64,000 nucleotides of DNA from Bradyrhizobium sp. Ash2021 (GCF_031202265.1 NZ_CP100604.1:5376501-5440500), one strand, 5' to 3'; shown: positions 9,727 to 19,856, numbered from the stretch's first letter. Notes: generated from the sequence alone by a model not told the origin. A program made the numbers and translations.

Positions 9727-11037
9727 ATGGCAAGCCCCAAATTTCCTCTGGATCGACGTGAGCTGATCGCCGGATTGGGGGCCACGGCCCTGATCCCGGC
9801 GCTTCCCTCCATAGGCTTTGCGCAACGGCGCTCATCGCTGGCCCTGCAGGCAAAAGAAGGCGGCATCGCGCTTCGCCCCGGCGGGCCGAGCACACCGGTC
9901 TGGTCGCTGGGAGCGCCTGATCTCAGGTTCAAGCGCGGCGACACCGTCGAAATCGCGTTCGGGAACGGACTGCCGGTACCAGCGGTCCTCAACTGGCGAG
10001 GAATCGATGGCGTCCCGAGCGCCGAACCGCTGACGGCCCGACTCCCCATCGTGACGGGAGGCAAGGACATCTTCCAGATGCCGCTCCGCCATGCCGGCAC
10101 CTACCTGTGCGATCTCAGCCTGTTGGGCGACGCAGCGGGGCGACCATCGCAGGCGCGGGCACTGGTGGTCGGAGAAAACGAGGCGATCGCGGTCGATCGC
10201 GAGGAGGTGTTGTTGATCGAAGAATGGCGGGTCCGCACCGACGGCACCGCGATCGCGCCCGGCGCCGATCCCAAAGACACCTCGCCGGTCTTCACCGTCA
10301 ACGGCATGACATCGCTGGAACTGGTGGCGAGATCGAATGAGCGTCTCAGGTTTCGCCTCATCAATGCCTGCCAGCGATCTGCGTTTGCTATAAAATTCGA
10401 AAATATCGACGTCCGCGTCATGGCCCTCGATGGCCAACCGGCGGAGCCGTTCCAGGCCCGCAACGGGGCACTGGTGCTAGCGCCAGGCGGTAGGGTCGAC
10501 GCCTTCATCGATGCAACCGCGCCAGCGGGCACCAGCTCATCGATTCTCCTGCACGATGGAAAAGAGGCCCGCCCGATCGGCAAGCTGATCGTCTCGAACG
10601 AACCGCCAATCCGCTCCGCCCCGCTGCCCCCGGCCCCGTCGCTGCCCTCCAGCGGCCTGCCGGCGCAGCTCGACCTCAGGAACGCCCAGCGCTTCGAGAT
10701 GACGCTCGGCGCTCCCGCGACCGACTGGGTCAAACCGGTCAACTTCGCAGCCTCCGCCCCGCCCGCCTTCCGGGCCAAGACTGGCCGCACAGTGGTGCTG
10801 GCCCTGACCAACCGCGCCGACATCGCCACCGTGTTCCACCTCCACGGCCACCATTTTAGGCTGCTCGATCGGCTCGACGATGGCTGGAAGCCGTTCTGGC
10901 TGGATACGCTGGCGATCGAACCCGGCCAGACCCAGCGTGTCGCCTTTTTGGCCGAATATGGCGGACGCTGGCTGATCGAGCAGGTCGCCACCGACTGGGC
11001 GGCTCCGCGGCTGGTGCGATGGTACAGTGTCGAGTGA
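9727..11037 (+). CDS. Multicopper-oxidase-fold protein with lost copper ligands, Tat-exported
   Basis: A 436-aa cupredoxin protein. The N-terminus DRRELIAGLGATALIPALP is a twin-arginine signal with cleavage likely after IGFAQ, so it should act in the periplasm. The domain order matches three-domain multicopper oxidases, but the copper motifs are mostly gone. The first HWHG site reads LNWRGIDG, the second reads AGTYLCDLSLL, and the terminal HCH motif is absent (WLIEQVATDWAAP). Only HLHGHHFRLLD near residue 376 keeps the histidines. A structural or cell-envelope role, as for FtsP/SufI, is more likely than oxidase activity; this is inference. An in-frame ATG at 9709 is an alternative start. Its stop lies 10 bases before the next gene. 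Confidence 0.8.
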   Translation: MASPKFPLDRRELIAGLGATALIPALPSIGFAQRRSSLALQAKEGGIALRPGGPSTPVWSLGAPDLRFKRGDTVEIAFGNGLPVPAVLNWRGIDGVPSAEPLTARLPIVTGGKDIFQMPLRHAGTYLCDLSLLGDAAGRPSQARALVVGENEAIAVDREEVLLIEEWRVRTDGTAIAPGADPKDTSPVFTVNGMTSLELVARSNERLRFRLINACQRSAFAIKFENIDVRVMALDGQPAEPFQARNGALVLAPGGRVDAFIDATAPAGTSSSILLHDGKEARPIGKLIVSNEPPIRSAPLPPAPSLPSSGLPAQLDLRNAQRFEMTLGAPATDWVKPVNFAASAPPAFRAKTGRTVVLALTNRADIATVFHLHGHHFRLLDRLDDGWKPFWLDTLAIEPGQTQRVAFLAEYGGRWLIEQVATDWAAPRLVRWYSVE

Positions 11038-11047
11038 GGAAACGAAT

Positions 11048-12133
11048 ATGAGCAAATCAGTCCCAGCGATCCGAAGCATCAAAGCAAGAGCGCTCGTCGT
11101 GCCGCTCAAGCGCCCCGTGAAGACTGCGTTCGGCGTGATCGATGTGGGCCCGCTGGTCGTGATCGATGTCGAGACCGATCAAGGCGTTACCGGCCGCTCC
11201 TACATCTTTGCCTACACCCGAATGACGCTGAAACCGCTGGTGCTTCTGATCGAGGAGATCGGGCGCGAACTGACCGGCAAACCGGTCGCGCCTTACGACC
11301 TGATGAAGGCGATGGACGCAAAATTCCGGCTGCTCGGCTGGCAGGGCCTGGTCGGCATGGCCGTGTCCGGCCTCGACATGGCCTGTTGGGACGCGCTCGG
11401 CCAGATCGCGGGTCGGCCATTGGCCGAGTTGCTCGGCGGATCGCCGAGGCCGATCAACGCCTATGACAGCTACGGCGTGGTCGATCCGGTTGCCGATGAG
11501 AAGGCGCTGCGCCGCTCGCTCGACCAGGGTTTTCGCGGCATCAAGATCAAGGGCGGCGACGGCGATGCCGCCAATGACGAGCGGGTGGTCAAGGGCGTGC
11601 GCGCCCTGCTCGGCCCGGACATCGCGCTGATGATCGACTTCAACCAGTCGCTCGATCCGGCTGAAGCGACCCGCCGCATCGCGCGGCTGGCGCCCTACGA
11701 TCTGCACTGGATCGAGGAACCGGTGCCGCAGGAAAACCTGTCGGGTCACGCAAAAGTGCGCGAGACCTCGCCGACGCCGATCCAGGCCGGCGAGAACTGG
11801 TGGTTCCCGCGCGGCTTTGCGGAAGCGATCGCAGCCGGCGCAAGCGATTTCATCATGCCCGATCTGATGAAGGTCGGCGGCGTCACCGGCTGGCTTCAGG
11901 TCGCGGGCCAGGCCGACGCGGGCTCCATTCCGATGTCGAGCCATCTGTTCGCCGAGGCGAGCGCGCACATGCTGGCAGTAACGCCGACCGCGCACTGGCT
12001 CGAATTCCTCGATTTTGCCGGCGCGATCCTGGCGAAGCCTGCCGAAATCGTCGATGGCGCGGTCACCGCACGCGGTCCCGGGCTCGGGATCGAATGGAAC
12101 GAGAGCGCTGTTGCGAAATATCTGGTGACGTAG
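11048..12133 (+). CDS. Mandelate racemase-type enolase superfamily enzyme
   Basis: A 361-aa enzyme that matches mandelate racemase along its whole length. The bases are the KxK in GFRGIKIKGG (near 164-166) and His in MSSHLFAEASAHML (near 297). The magnesium ligands are Asp in MIDFNQSLD, Glu in WIEEPVP and Glu in QAGENW. Asp in MPDLMKVGGVTGW pairs with the His, and Glu in HWLEFLD is also kept. These define 1,1-proton transfer of an alpha-hydroxy acid, although dehydratase or related activity on another acid cannot be excluded. GAGGAAAC lies just before the ATG and the gap to the preceding cupredoxin gene is 10 bases, so they are probably co-translated. No mandelate catabolic genes are nearby. 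Confidence 0.88.
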   Translation: MSKSVPAIRSIKARALVVPLKRPVKTAFGVIDVGPLVVIDVETDQGVTGRSYIFAYTRMTLKPLVLLIEEIGRELTGKPVAPYDLMKAMDAKFRLLGWQGLVGMAVSGLDMACWDALGQIAGRPLAELLGGSPRPINAYDSYGVVDPVADEKALRRSLDQGFRGIKIKGGDGDAANDERVVKGVRALLGPDIALMIDFNQSLDPAEATRRIARLAPYDLHWIEEPVPQENLSGHAKVRETSPTPIQAGENWWFPRGFAEAIAAGASDFIMPDLMKVGGVTGWLQVAGQADAGSIPMSSHLFAEASAHMLAVTPTAHWLEFLDFAGAILAKPAEIVDGAVTARGPGLGIEWNESAVAKYLVT

Positions 12134-12157
12134 TCCGCGGCACGGTTCGGTAGGTAG

Positions 12158-13657
12158 CTAATACTCAATGCCGAATTCGTCATAGAGACGCCGGAACACC
12201 GCGGGCAATACTTCCGGTAAATCTTCCGCGATCAGGCCGGGACCAGCCTCGCGCGCGGCCTCGCCGTGCATCCAGACGCCGATGCAGGCGGCCTCGAAGG
12301 CCGCTACGCCTTGCGCCAACAGCCCGGCGATGATTCCGGCCAACACGTCGCCGGCGCCGGCGGTGGCGAGCCAGGGCGGCGCATTGGCGGCGATGGTCGC
12401 GCGCCCATCCGGCGACGCCACCACCGTATCCGGGCCCTTCAGCAGCACGACCGCCAGGGATCGCTGGGCGGCATCGCGCACCCGTTCGAGTTTTGAGCGG
12501 TTGGGATGCTTGTTGCTGCTATCGCTGAACAGCCGCGGAAACTCGCCTTCATGCGGGGTGAGCACCACCTGCGGATCGTCGGATTGTTTGATCGCTTCGA
12601 ACAGGCGATCCGGCGCTTCGGCAAAACTGGTCAGCGCGTCGGCATCGAGCACAAGGGACCGTTTCGCCGAGAGCGCGGTGTGGACGAGATCGCGCGTACG
12701 GCCCCCGACCCCGGCGCCCGGCCCGATTACGCAGGCGTTGAAGCGCCTGTCGTTCAACAATTCGGCGAATTCGACCACGGTATCGACCGCGCGAACCATC
12801 ACCGCGGTCAGCGCCGCGGCGTTGACCACCAGCGCCTCGCGCGGCGAGGCCAGCGTGACCAATCCGGCACCGGCGCGCAGAGCGCCGCGCGCCGACAGCC
12901 GCGCCGCGCCGGTCGATACGATGTCGCCGGAGACGACCACCGCATGGCCCCGCGCGTATTTGTGGCCGTCGATCCGCGGCACCGGAAAGGATTTTTGCCA
13001 GGCTGGCGGGACGTTCTCAAAGGTCTGCGGCCGGATCTCGTCGAGCACCTGCGCCTGGATGCCGATATCGGCCACCCGCACGCGGCCGCAATGCATCCTT
13101 CCCGGCAGCAACAGATGCGCCGGCTTGCGGCGGAAGAACGTCACGGTCTCCACGGCGTTGATGGCAACGCCCATGACGGCGCCCGAGGTTCCGTTGATCC
13201 CGCTCGGCAGATCGACGGCCAGAACCGGCGCGCCATTGGCGTTGATCGCCTCGATCATCTCATATGGTTCGCCATTCACCGGCCGGTTCAGGCCGGCGCC
13301 GAACAGGGCATCGATGATCAGCGCCGGCTTGCCGATCGCCTGCGGATTGAACGGCAGCACCGGGAATTTCCAGCCCTTCGCGGCCAGCGCCGCATCGCCC
13401 TGCAGGCTGTCGCGCTCGCACAACAGGATCACCGAGACCTCGCGGCCACGCGCCGCAAGCTCGGCCGCCGCCACAAAACCGTCGCCGCCATTGTTGCCGC
13501 GTCCGGCGACCACGACGATCGCCCCCTCCCCGACCAGATCCATCGCGGCTTCCGCCACCGCTTGCCCGGCGCTCATCATCAGCGCGAAGCCGGGCGTGCC
13601 GGCGGCAATGGTCAGCCGATCGGCGCGCTCCATCTCAGTCGTGGTCAGAACTTCCAT
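12158..13657 (-). CDS. nnr: Bifunctional NAD(P)H-hydrate epimerase / ADP-dependent dehydratase
   Basis: A 499-aa fusion that repairs hydrated NADH and NADPH. The N-terminal YjeF_N epimerase (about residues 1-215) has the NNGGDGFVAA nucleotide motif and LPSGINGTSG. The C-terminal ribokinase-like dehydratase (about 225-490) has GAGVGGRT, LTPHEGEF and the ATAGAGDVLAGIIAGLL motif carrying the catalytic Asp. ATG 13657 (MEVLTTTEMERAD) is the family start; the longer frame upstream is ignored. It is divergent from glnB, with which it shares a roughly 370-base gap, and converges on the racemase gene with 24 bases between the stops. Confidence 0.95.
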   Translation of the reverse strand: MEVLTTTEMERADRLTIAAGTPGFALMMSAGQAVAEAAMDLVGEGAIVVVAGRGNNGGDGFVAAAELAARGREVSVILLCERDSLQGDAALAAKGWKFPVLPFNPQAIGKPALIIDALFGAGLNRPVNGEPYEMIEAINANGAPVLAVDLPSGINGTSGAVMGVAINAVETVTFFRRKPAHLLLPGRMHCGRVRVADIGIQAQVLDEIRPQTFENVPPAWQKSFPVPRIDGHKYARGHAVVVSGDIVSTGAARLSARGALRAGAGLVTLASPREALVVNAAALTAVMVRAVDTVVEFAELLNDRRFNACVIGPGAGVGGRTRDLVHTALSAKRSLVLDADALTSFAEAPDRLFEAIKQSDDPQVVLTPHEGEFPRLFSDSSNKHPNRSKLERVRDAAQRSLAVVLLKGPDTVVASPDGRATIAANAPPWLATAGAGDVLAGIIAGLLAQGVAAFEAACIGVWMHGEAAREAGPGLIAEDLPEVLPAVFRRLYDEFGIEY

Positions 13658-13850
13658 GCCGAATCCTCGATCCAACCGCCTTTTCCAGAGGCACATGCCG
13701 CCCCGCACATGGCCTGCCCGGCGTCAATTGCACGCGAATTGACCTGTTTGCCTATTTGCTAGGCCGCAGTATGATGCTGCACCCGCCTCGACCTCCGCCG
13801 GTTGCCTGTTAAAAGTCTGATAACATTCCGAAATCGGACGCGTTAACAAC

Positions 13851-13870
13851 TTGGCATAGACCCTGCTTTT
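13851..13870 (+). promoter_or_regulatory. Sigma-54 (-24/-12) promoter of glnB
   Basis: TTGGCATAGACCCTGCTTTT has the invariant GG (13853-13854) and GC (13865-13866) separated by exactly 10 bases, matching the RpoN consensus TGGCAC-N5-TTGC. It lies about 165 bases before the glnB start. Nitrogen control through NtrC is the known arrangement for this operon; I could not settle an NtrC site by eye. Nothing else is recognised in 13658-14030. Confidence 0.8.
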
Positions 13871-13925
13871 GAGGAAGCCGGCGAGAAAGCCGTCTCAGGA
13901 TCGTCATCATCAGCGACAATCGTGA

Positions 13926-14369
<444 letters not shown>

Positions 14370-14512
14370 GCCGGGTGCTATCTCGCATTTTGCGACCTAA
14401 AAGCAAAAAAAGGCTGCTACGGCGGCCTGATTTCGTTTGTGAAATCTCACCTCTGAAATCTCACCGACGTCGCTGAATCCTGGAAACCGTCCCGCAGCCA
14501 AAAGGGGTATTC

Positions 14513-15922
14513 ATGAAGACCGCCAAAGATGTCCTGAAATCGATCAAGGACAACGACGTTAAATACGTCGATTTGCGTTTCACCGATCCGCGCGGCAAGT
14601 GGCAGCACGTAACCTTCGATGTCGGCATGATCGAAGAGGACACCTTTGCCGAGGGCCAGATGTTCGACGGCTCGTCGATCGCGGGCTGGAAGGCGATCAA
14701 CGAATCCGACATGTGCCTGATGCCCGACCCGGTTACCGCGACGATCGATCCGTTCTTCGCCGAGACCACCATGGTCATCACCTGCGACGTGCTGGAGCCG
14801 ACCACCGGCGAGCCCTACAACCGCGACCCGCGCGGCATGGCCAAGAAGGCCGAGGCGATGGTCAAGTCGATGGGCGTCGGCGACACCGTGTTCTTCGGAC
14901 CGGAAGCCGAGTTCTTCGTGTTCGACGACGTCCGTTTCCAGACCACGCCCTACAACACCGGCTTCAAGCTCGACTCCTCGGAACTGCCGATCAATTCGGA
15001 CACCGAATATGAGGGCGGCAACCTCGGCCACCGCATCCGCACCAAGGCGGGCTACTTCCCGGTGCCGCCGCAGGACTCCGTGCAGGACATGCGCTCCGAA
15101 ATGCTCGGCGCCATGGCCAAGATGGGCGTCAAGGTCGAGAAGCACCACCACGAAGTCGCTTCCGCCCAGCACGAACTCGGCATGAAGTTCGACACCATGA
15201 CGCTGATGGCCGACCAGATGCAGATCTACAAATACTGCATCCATCAGGTCGCGCACATCTACGGCAAGACCGCCACCTTCATGCCGAAGCCGGTCTATGG
15301 CGACAACGGCTCGGGCATGCACTGCCACCAGTCGATCTGGAAGGACGGCAAGCCGGTGTTCGCCGGCAACAAATATGCCGACCTGTCGGAGACCTGCCTG
15401 TCCTACATCGCCGGCATCATCAAGCACGCCAAGGCGATCAACGCCTTCACCAACCCGTCGACCAATTCCTACAAGCGCCTGGTCCCCGGCTACGAAGCCC
15501 CGGTGCTGCTCGCCTACTCCGCGCGCAACCGTTCGGCCTCCTGCCGTATCCCCTACACGTCCAACCCGAAGGCCAAGCGCGTCGAGGTGCGTTTCCCTGA
15601 TCCGATGGCCAATCCCTATCTCGGCTTTGCCGCGATGCTGATGGCGGGTCTGGACGGCATCAAGAACAAGCTCGATCCGGGTTCGGCGATGGACAAGGAT
15701 CTCTACGATCTGCCGAAGGAAGAGCTGAAGGCGATCCCGACCGTGTGCGGTTCGCTCCGCGAGGCGCTGGAAAACCTCGACAAGAATCGCGGCTTCCTCA
15801 AGCACGGCGGCGTTTTCGACGACGACTTCATCGACAGCTATATCGAGCTGAAGATGACGGAAGTGGCGCGCTGCGAAATGACGCCGCATCCGGTCGAATT
15901 CGAGATGTACTACTCGCTGTGA
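14513..15922 (+). CDS. glnA: Glutamine synthetase type I
   Basis: A 469-aa dodecameric enzyme making glutamine from glutamate, ammonia and ATP, the main ammonium entry route. GSI signatures are visible: [10 protein letters not shown], the metal-binding stretch [20 protein letters not shown] and [17 protein letters not shown]. The regulatory adenylylation tyrosine is residue 398 (DKDLYDLP), so it is of the GSI-beta type controlled by GlnE. ATG 14513 follows AAAAGGGG. It is 143 bases after glnB and is probably read from the glnB promoter, perhaps with a second promoter in the gap. A terminator hairpin follows at 15968. Confidence 0.98.
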   Translation: MKTAKDVLKSIKDNDVKYVDLRFTDPRGKWQHVTFDVGMIEEDTFAEGQMFDGSSIAGWKAINESDMCLMPDPVTATIDPFFAETTMVITCDVLEPTTGEPYNRDPRGMAKKAEAMVKSMGVGDTVFFGPEAEFFVFDDVRFQTTPYNTGFKLDSSELPINSDTEYEGGNLGHRIRTKAGYFPVPPQDSVQDMRSEMLGAMAKMGVKVEKHHHEVASAQHELGMKFDTMTLMADQMQIYKYCIHQVAHIYGKTATFMPKPVYGDNGSGMHCHQSIWKDGKPVFAGNKYADLSETCLSYIAGIIKHAKAINAFTNPSTNSYKRLVPGYEAPVLLAYSARNRSASCRIPYTSNPKAKRVEVRFPDPMANPYLGFAAMLMAGLDGIKNKLDPGSAMDKDLYDLPKEELKAIPTVCGSLREALENLDKNRGFLKHGGVFDDDFIDSYIELKMTEVARCEMTPHPVEFEMYYSL

Positions 15923-15967
15923 CTTTTTGCGGGGGTTTCCCCGCTGCCGTCACGGCCTGACAATGCG

Positions 15968-16000
15968 AAAGGCGCTCCCAACCGAGCGCCTTTTGTTTTG
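15968..16000 (+). terminator. Rho-independent terminator of glnA
   Basis: A 10-bp perfect stem AAAGGCGCTC/GAGCGCCTTT with a 6-base loop is followed by TGTTTTG. It lies 46 bases after the glnA stop. Confidence 0.9.
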
Positions 16001-16052
16001 TGCGTCCCGGGAGAAAGTCCGGTTTCTAGCTGGACGTCGCGGGTCGCCCACA

Positions 16053-18101
16053 CTACATCGCGCGCTGCAGCGTCGAACAGAGCGACCGATAGTCGGCTTT
16101 GACGGGGCCCGCGAAGCGCTTGCCGTAGAATTGCTGCGCGATCCCGAAGAACTTGTCGGGCGTAAAGGCGGGCGACAGTTTTCTGAGCACCTTCGCAGCC
16201 GCCCTTGCTTCCGCGTTCTTTCCCTGCAGTCCGAGAGCGCATGTCAGCTCGACCCATTGCGCGGGCGCATCGCTATAGAGTTCGATCGCGTTGCGGGCGG
16301 CCGCTTCCATTTTGCCCAATTCGCCCAATTTCCAATGACACCAGCCCGCATAGTGAAACCAGCGGTGGCTTCGGGGGTCACGCGGGCTGATCCGGATCGC
16401 CCGTGCGATCATCTGCAGGCTGTCGGCAGGATCGGCTCCTGCGACGCGATTTGCGTTGGCAAGCAGCGCCAATCCCTGCGGATCATAGGGATTTCGCTCC
16501 ACGGCCTCGTTGAGCAATTCCAGCGCCAGATCGATATTGCCCGCGCTGTAGATCGCGGCGTCAGCGCAATTGACGAGAACGAACGAGTTCTTGGGGTCGG
16601 TCTTCCGTGCCAGCGCCGCATATTCCAGCGCCAGCGCGCGCTCCGCGGCAACGCGCGTCGACGCCGACCAGGTCGCGCGCCAGGTGTAGACCGCGGCAAG
16701 GAGCGCCTGCGCCATTGCATAGTCGGGGTCGATTGCCAGCGCCTGCTTGAGCTCGCCGATCGCGTTGAAAAGCCCTTGAGCGCTGCGGTTGAAGAGAACA
16801 TGCGCATTGGCGCGCTGAAGGCGGGTCCACGCGTTCAAATTGTTCGGGCCCGCGTCAAGCGCGCGGTCAAGATCGGCCATCATCAAAGCCGGCTGAAGCT
16901 GGCTGGCAACCGCCAGAACGATCCGGTTTCGGACCGCAAAAAACTCTCCGAGTTGCTCTTCGTAATTGTTCGCCCAGATGTGAAGTCCGGAGCGGCCCTC
17001 GACCAGGCGCGCGTTGACCCGGACGGACTTGCCCCTCACCTCGATGCTGCCTTCCACAAGATACCTTACGCCGAGATCCTGCGCGATCGTCCGCACATCG
17101 ACCGCGGCGCCCTTGTAGACCATGCAGGATTGGCGGGCCGTGACGAACACGCCTGGAATACGCGCCATCGCCGTCGTCGTCTCTTCGGTCAATCCGTCCG
17201 CCAGGGCCACTTTGGAAGCAGCGCCGGGGCTCAGATCGACGAACGGAATCACGGCAAGCGCCGTAGCCGTCTCGATCGGGAGCGGACGCGTCGGCTGCGG
17301 TGCGGCGGCCGTATGATGCTGGCGGTTAATCTCCGCGATCCAGCGCGTCGAAAACCCGGACTGCGCCGAAATTCCTTTGCGCGATGTCGCCGCTATCGTC
17401 TCATCCAGCAACCGCTTCATCGCGGCAGAAGGCTCGCCGCTACGCTCCCGACCGGCATTCGCGGCGTACAGCCGATATCGTTCGATCACCTCGGCAAGAT
17501 CGTGCCGCGACGCAGAGCTGCGCATCAGGCACCGGTGCGCCTCTTCATTCCCGGGAGCGAGCGCAACCAGCTTCAATGCCACTCCCTCAAGCCGAAGCGG
17601 ATCATCACCATCGTCCGTTGCGCGCAATGCGCTTGCGAAACATTCGCTCGCCGCCTCGCGCAACCGCGAACGGGACAGCGCCAGCCAGTCCGCGAATGGC
17701 CCCTCCGTCAAAGCCGTTGCCTGCAGCAACTCGCCCCGCCAGATCGACGCGGCTTGCAAGGCATCGCCACTGGATATCGCCGAGCGGAACAGCCCGACAT
17801 CGGTCAGGATTTGCTCCGGCAGGCAGACAAAGGGATCATGCCCCCAATCGCTCGGTGACGTGACGCCGATATCTTTCCTGAGTTGCACGAGCTCCTGGCG
17901 AAGACTCGAACGTCCCTGCTGTTCGGAACGCTTATCCCACAACAACGTCGCGAGCCGCGCTCGCGTCCAGCTCTCGCCGGTCTCCATGGCCAGGCATGCG
18001 AACAGCGCGCGCGAACGCCGGCTGCGCACCTCCAGCCTGTTGCCCCGGGCATCAAGCGCCTCGAATGGACCCAGGATATTGATCGTGATGGGGCGCGCCA
18101 T
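16053..18101 (-). CDS. SARP-like transcriptional regulator (winged helix, BTAD, TolB-like, TPR)
   Basis: A 682-aa cytoplasmic regulator. Residues 1-95 form an OmpR-type winged helix as in SARP/AfsR activators (ARLATLLWDKRSEQQGRSSL). Residues 100-240 look like a bacterial transcriptional activation domain. Residues 281-400 (ALAVIPFVDLSP, YLVEGSIEVRGKSVRVNARL) match the TolB-like/FlgO segment found in many adenylate-cyclase-like and CadC-like sensors. The remainder to about 650 is TPR. No transmembrane helix is evident. It is divergent from the autotransporter adhesin, and the 291-base gap holds a direct-repeat module that also occurs before 20869. It may therefore regulate these genes. The ligand or signal is unknown. 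Confidence 0.8.
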   Translation of the reverse strand: MARPITINILGPFEALDARGNRLEVRSRRSRALFACLAMETGESWTRARLATLLWDKRSEQQGRSSLRQELVQLRKDIGVTSPSDWGHDPFVCLPEQILTDVGLFRSAISSGDALQAASIWRGELLQATALTEGPFADWLALSRSRLREAASECFASALRATDDGDDPLRLEGVALKLVALAPGNEEAHRCLMRSSASRHDLAEVIERYRLYAANAGRERSGEPSAAMKRLLDETIAATSRKGISAQSGFSTRWIAEINRQHHTAAAPQPTRPLPIETATALAVIPFVDLSPGAASKVALADGLTEETTTAMARIPGVFVTARQSCMVYKGAAVDVRTIAQDLGVRYLVEGSIEVRGKSVRVNARLVEGRSGLHIWANNYEEQLGEFFAVRNRIVLAVASQLQPALMMADLDRALDAGPNNLNAWTRLQRANAHVLFNRSAQGLFNAIGELKQALAIDPDYAMAQALLAAVYTWRATWSASTRVAAERALALEYAALARKTDPKNSFVLVNCADAAIYSAGNIDLALELLNEAVERNPYDPQGLALLANANRVAGADPADSLQMIARAIRISPRDPRSHRWFHYAGWCHWKLGELGKMEAAARNAIELYSDAPAQWVELTCALGLQGKNAEARAAAKVLRKLSPAFTPDKFFGIAQQFYGKRFAGPVKADYRSLCSTLQRAM

Positions 18102-18219
18102 TGCGTTTTGCTCGTCTCAGCGGTGAAAACCTAACCATGCAGCCGGCTTTTGCCGGACGGTCCGGCGAGAGAACTGCTGAACATTACGCCCGGAACATCG
18201 CAGCGGCGGACACAATCAC

Positions 18220-18287
18220 CGTCAAAACTGCCGCAACGGTTATTGACGCTGATTGACGGCGACGCTTGCCGACTCCCGAACTAGATT
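18220..18287 (+). promoter_or_regulatory. Direct-repeat promoter module, copy A (before the adhesin gene)
   Basis: CGTCAAAACT (18220-18229), then 12 bases, then ATTGACG-CTG-ATTGACG (18242-18258; direct repeats with a 10-bp period), then 23 bases, then TAGATT (18282-18287), a candidate -10. The same parts at the same distances occur at 20688-20755. If TAGATT is the -10, the repeats cover about -52 to -35, where an OmpR/SARP-type activator would bind. The ATG of the adhesin gene is 106 bases further on. Confidence 0.6.
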
Positions 18288-18392
18288 TGTTTCAACGAAC
18301 GCACGAGCAGAGCAGATTCGACTGTAGCGATCTTTGGTTGTTGGGCTACCGGATTTTTCCGCGCACCCCGATCGCAAAGGAAACTGGGGCCA

Positions 18393-19856
18393 ATGATGAC
18401 CGATAAATTGCGGACAAACGCGTTGCAGCGCACCTCTGATTTGGTTTATCCGCACCGCCGCCGGGCGTGGCTGCCGGCCGACAGCGCTAGGTTGGGGCGC
18501 ATGTTGCGAGGTTTGGTTTTGGTCGCGTGTTTCGCGGCAATCGTGTCTCTTGGCTGCGACTTCGCCTCGGCCGCCGATTACTCTGCTGGCGGCGGCGTCG
18601 TCAACGCCCCCTCGGGTTTTGCCACGGCGGTTGGCTCCGGTGCCAGCACGCTCGGAACCAGCGCGACCGCCTTCGGCGCCAGCGCAACCGCGTTCGGCAA
18701 CGGTGCGACCGCGGTAGGCGCCGCTAACATCGCATCTGGAGCAAGCGCGACCGCTATTGGTTCGGGTAGCAACGCAAATGGCGCTCAGGCGACCGCGACG
18801 GGCGCAAATAGTTCCGCGCTTGGCGCCAATGCCACCGCCACCGGCGAAGGCAGTATCGCGAACGGCCAGTTCGCAACGGCAACGGGGCAGAACAGCAGAG
18901 CGACCGGCGATTTCGCGACCGCAAACGGCGTAGGCAGCGTCGCGACTGGCGCCAACGCGACCGCAGCGGGGGGAGACAGTTTCGCCAGTGGTATTGGCGC
19001 AACCGCGACAGGTGTGGCTAGCAACGCGGTCGGCGACGCCGCGACAGCGGCTGGCCTGAACAGCGCTGCGACCGGTCTCAACGCGACCGCGACAGGCGCG
19101 AACAGCATCGCCAACGGTACCGGAGCAACAGCGACGGGTGCGAACAGCACCGCCAACGGCATCTTCGCGACCGCTACTGGCTCATCAAGCGCGGCCAATG
19201 GCGCTGCCGCGACGGCGACAGGTCAAAACAGCGCCGCGACCGGCATTTTCGCGACTGCGACGGGCGCGTTCAGCACCGCGAATGGCGCGACCGCGAGTGC
19301 CTACGGTCACGGCAGCGTGGCCAGTGGCGCTGCCACGACTGCGATCGGACAAGCGAGCGTCGCGAATGCTGCCGGTGCAACGGCGATCGGCCAGGGCGCT
19401 CAGGCGCTCGGGATCAACTCGGTCGCGATCGGTTCCGGCTCGGTGGCGACGCTCGCCAACACCGTGTCGTTCGGCACCCCCGGCAACGAGCGACGGCTCA
19501 GCAACGTAGCCGCCGGCATCAACCCGACCGACGCCGTCAATGTCAGCCAGCTCAGCGGCCTGACCTCGGGCTTCCAGTCCCAGTTCACGGGACTGCAGGC
19601 CGAGGTCACCAACAATCAGCGCGAGGCACGTTCAGGGACCGCGCTGGCACTCGCCGCGACCGGCCTGCAATACGACCAGCGGCCCGGCAAAGCGTCGATC
19701 GCGACCGCCGTTGCCAACTACAAGGGGCAGTCGGGCGTCGCGGTGGGCCTCGGCTATGCGGTCTCGGACCGCTGGCGCGTCAATGCGGCTTTCACATCCG
19801 CGCCGCAGGTGAATGATTACGGGGTCGTCGCCGGTGCGTCGTTCACACTCAACTGA
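18393..19856 (+). CDS. Trimeric autotransporter adhesin (YadA-like)
   Basis: A 487-aa surface adhesin. The first 60 residues form an unusually long signal peptide (basic stretch, then MLRGLVLVACFAAIVSLG, cleavage near ASAAD), like the extended signals of large autotransporters; an internal ATG at 18501 is a shorter alternative. Residues 70-350 are about twenty 14-residue YadA-head repeats of the type ATATGANSxANG, visible also as a 42-bp DNA periodicity. A neck (RLSNVAAGINPTDAVNVSQL) precedes a short coiled coil (residues about 385-410) and a roughly 75-residue C-terminal membrane anchor ending in SFTLN with a final hydrophobic residue pattern. The stalk is very short. It lies downstream of promoter module A and divergent from the SARP-like regulator. 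Confidence 0.9.
   Translation: MMTDKLRTNALQRTSDLVYPHRRRAWLPADSARLGRMLRGLVLVACFAAIVSLGCDFASAADYSAGGGVVNAPSGFATAVGSGASTLGTSATAFGASATAFGNGATAVGAANIASGASATAIGSGSNANGAQATATGANSSALGANATATGEGSIANGQFATATGQNSRATGDFATANGVGSVATGANATAAGGDSFASGIGATATGVASNAVGDAATAAGLNSAATGLNATATGANSIANGTGATATGANSTANGIFATATGSSSAANGAAATATGQNSAATGIFATATGAFSTANGATASAYGHGSVASGAATTAIGQASVANAAGATAIGQGAQALGINSVAIGSGSVATLANTVSFGTPGNERRLSNVAAGINPTDAVNVSQLSGLTSGFQSQFTGLQAEVTNNQREARSGTALALAATGLQYDQRPGKASIATAVANYKGQSGVAVGLGYAVSDRWRVNAAFTSAPQVNDYGVVAGASFTLN

Noticed and set aside
14460-14500. Second sigma-54 promoter before glnA
   Set aside because: GG-N10-GC spacing occurs (CTGGAAACCGTCCCGCAG) but flanking consensus is poor and it would lie too close to the ATG.
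14447-15889. 480-codon frame opposite glnA
   Set aside because: Antisense shadow of a highly conserved gene.
18640-19420. Simple tandem DNA repeat in the adhesin gene as a mobile or satellite element
   Set aside because: The 42-bp periodicity is explained by the 14-residue YadA head repeats.
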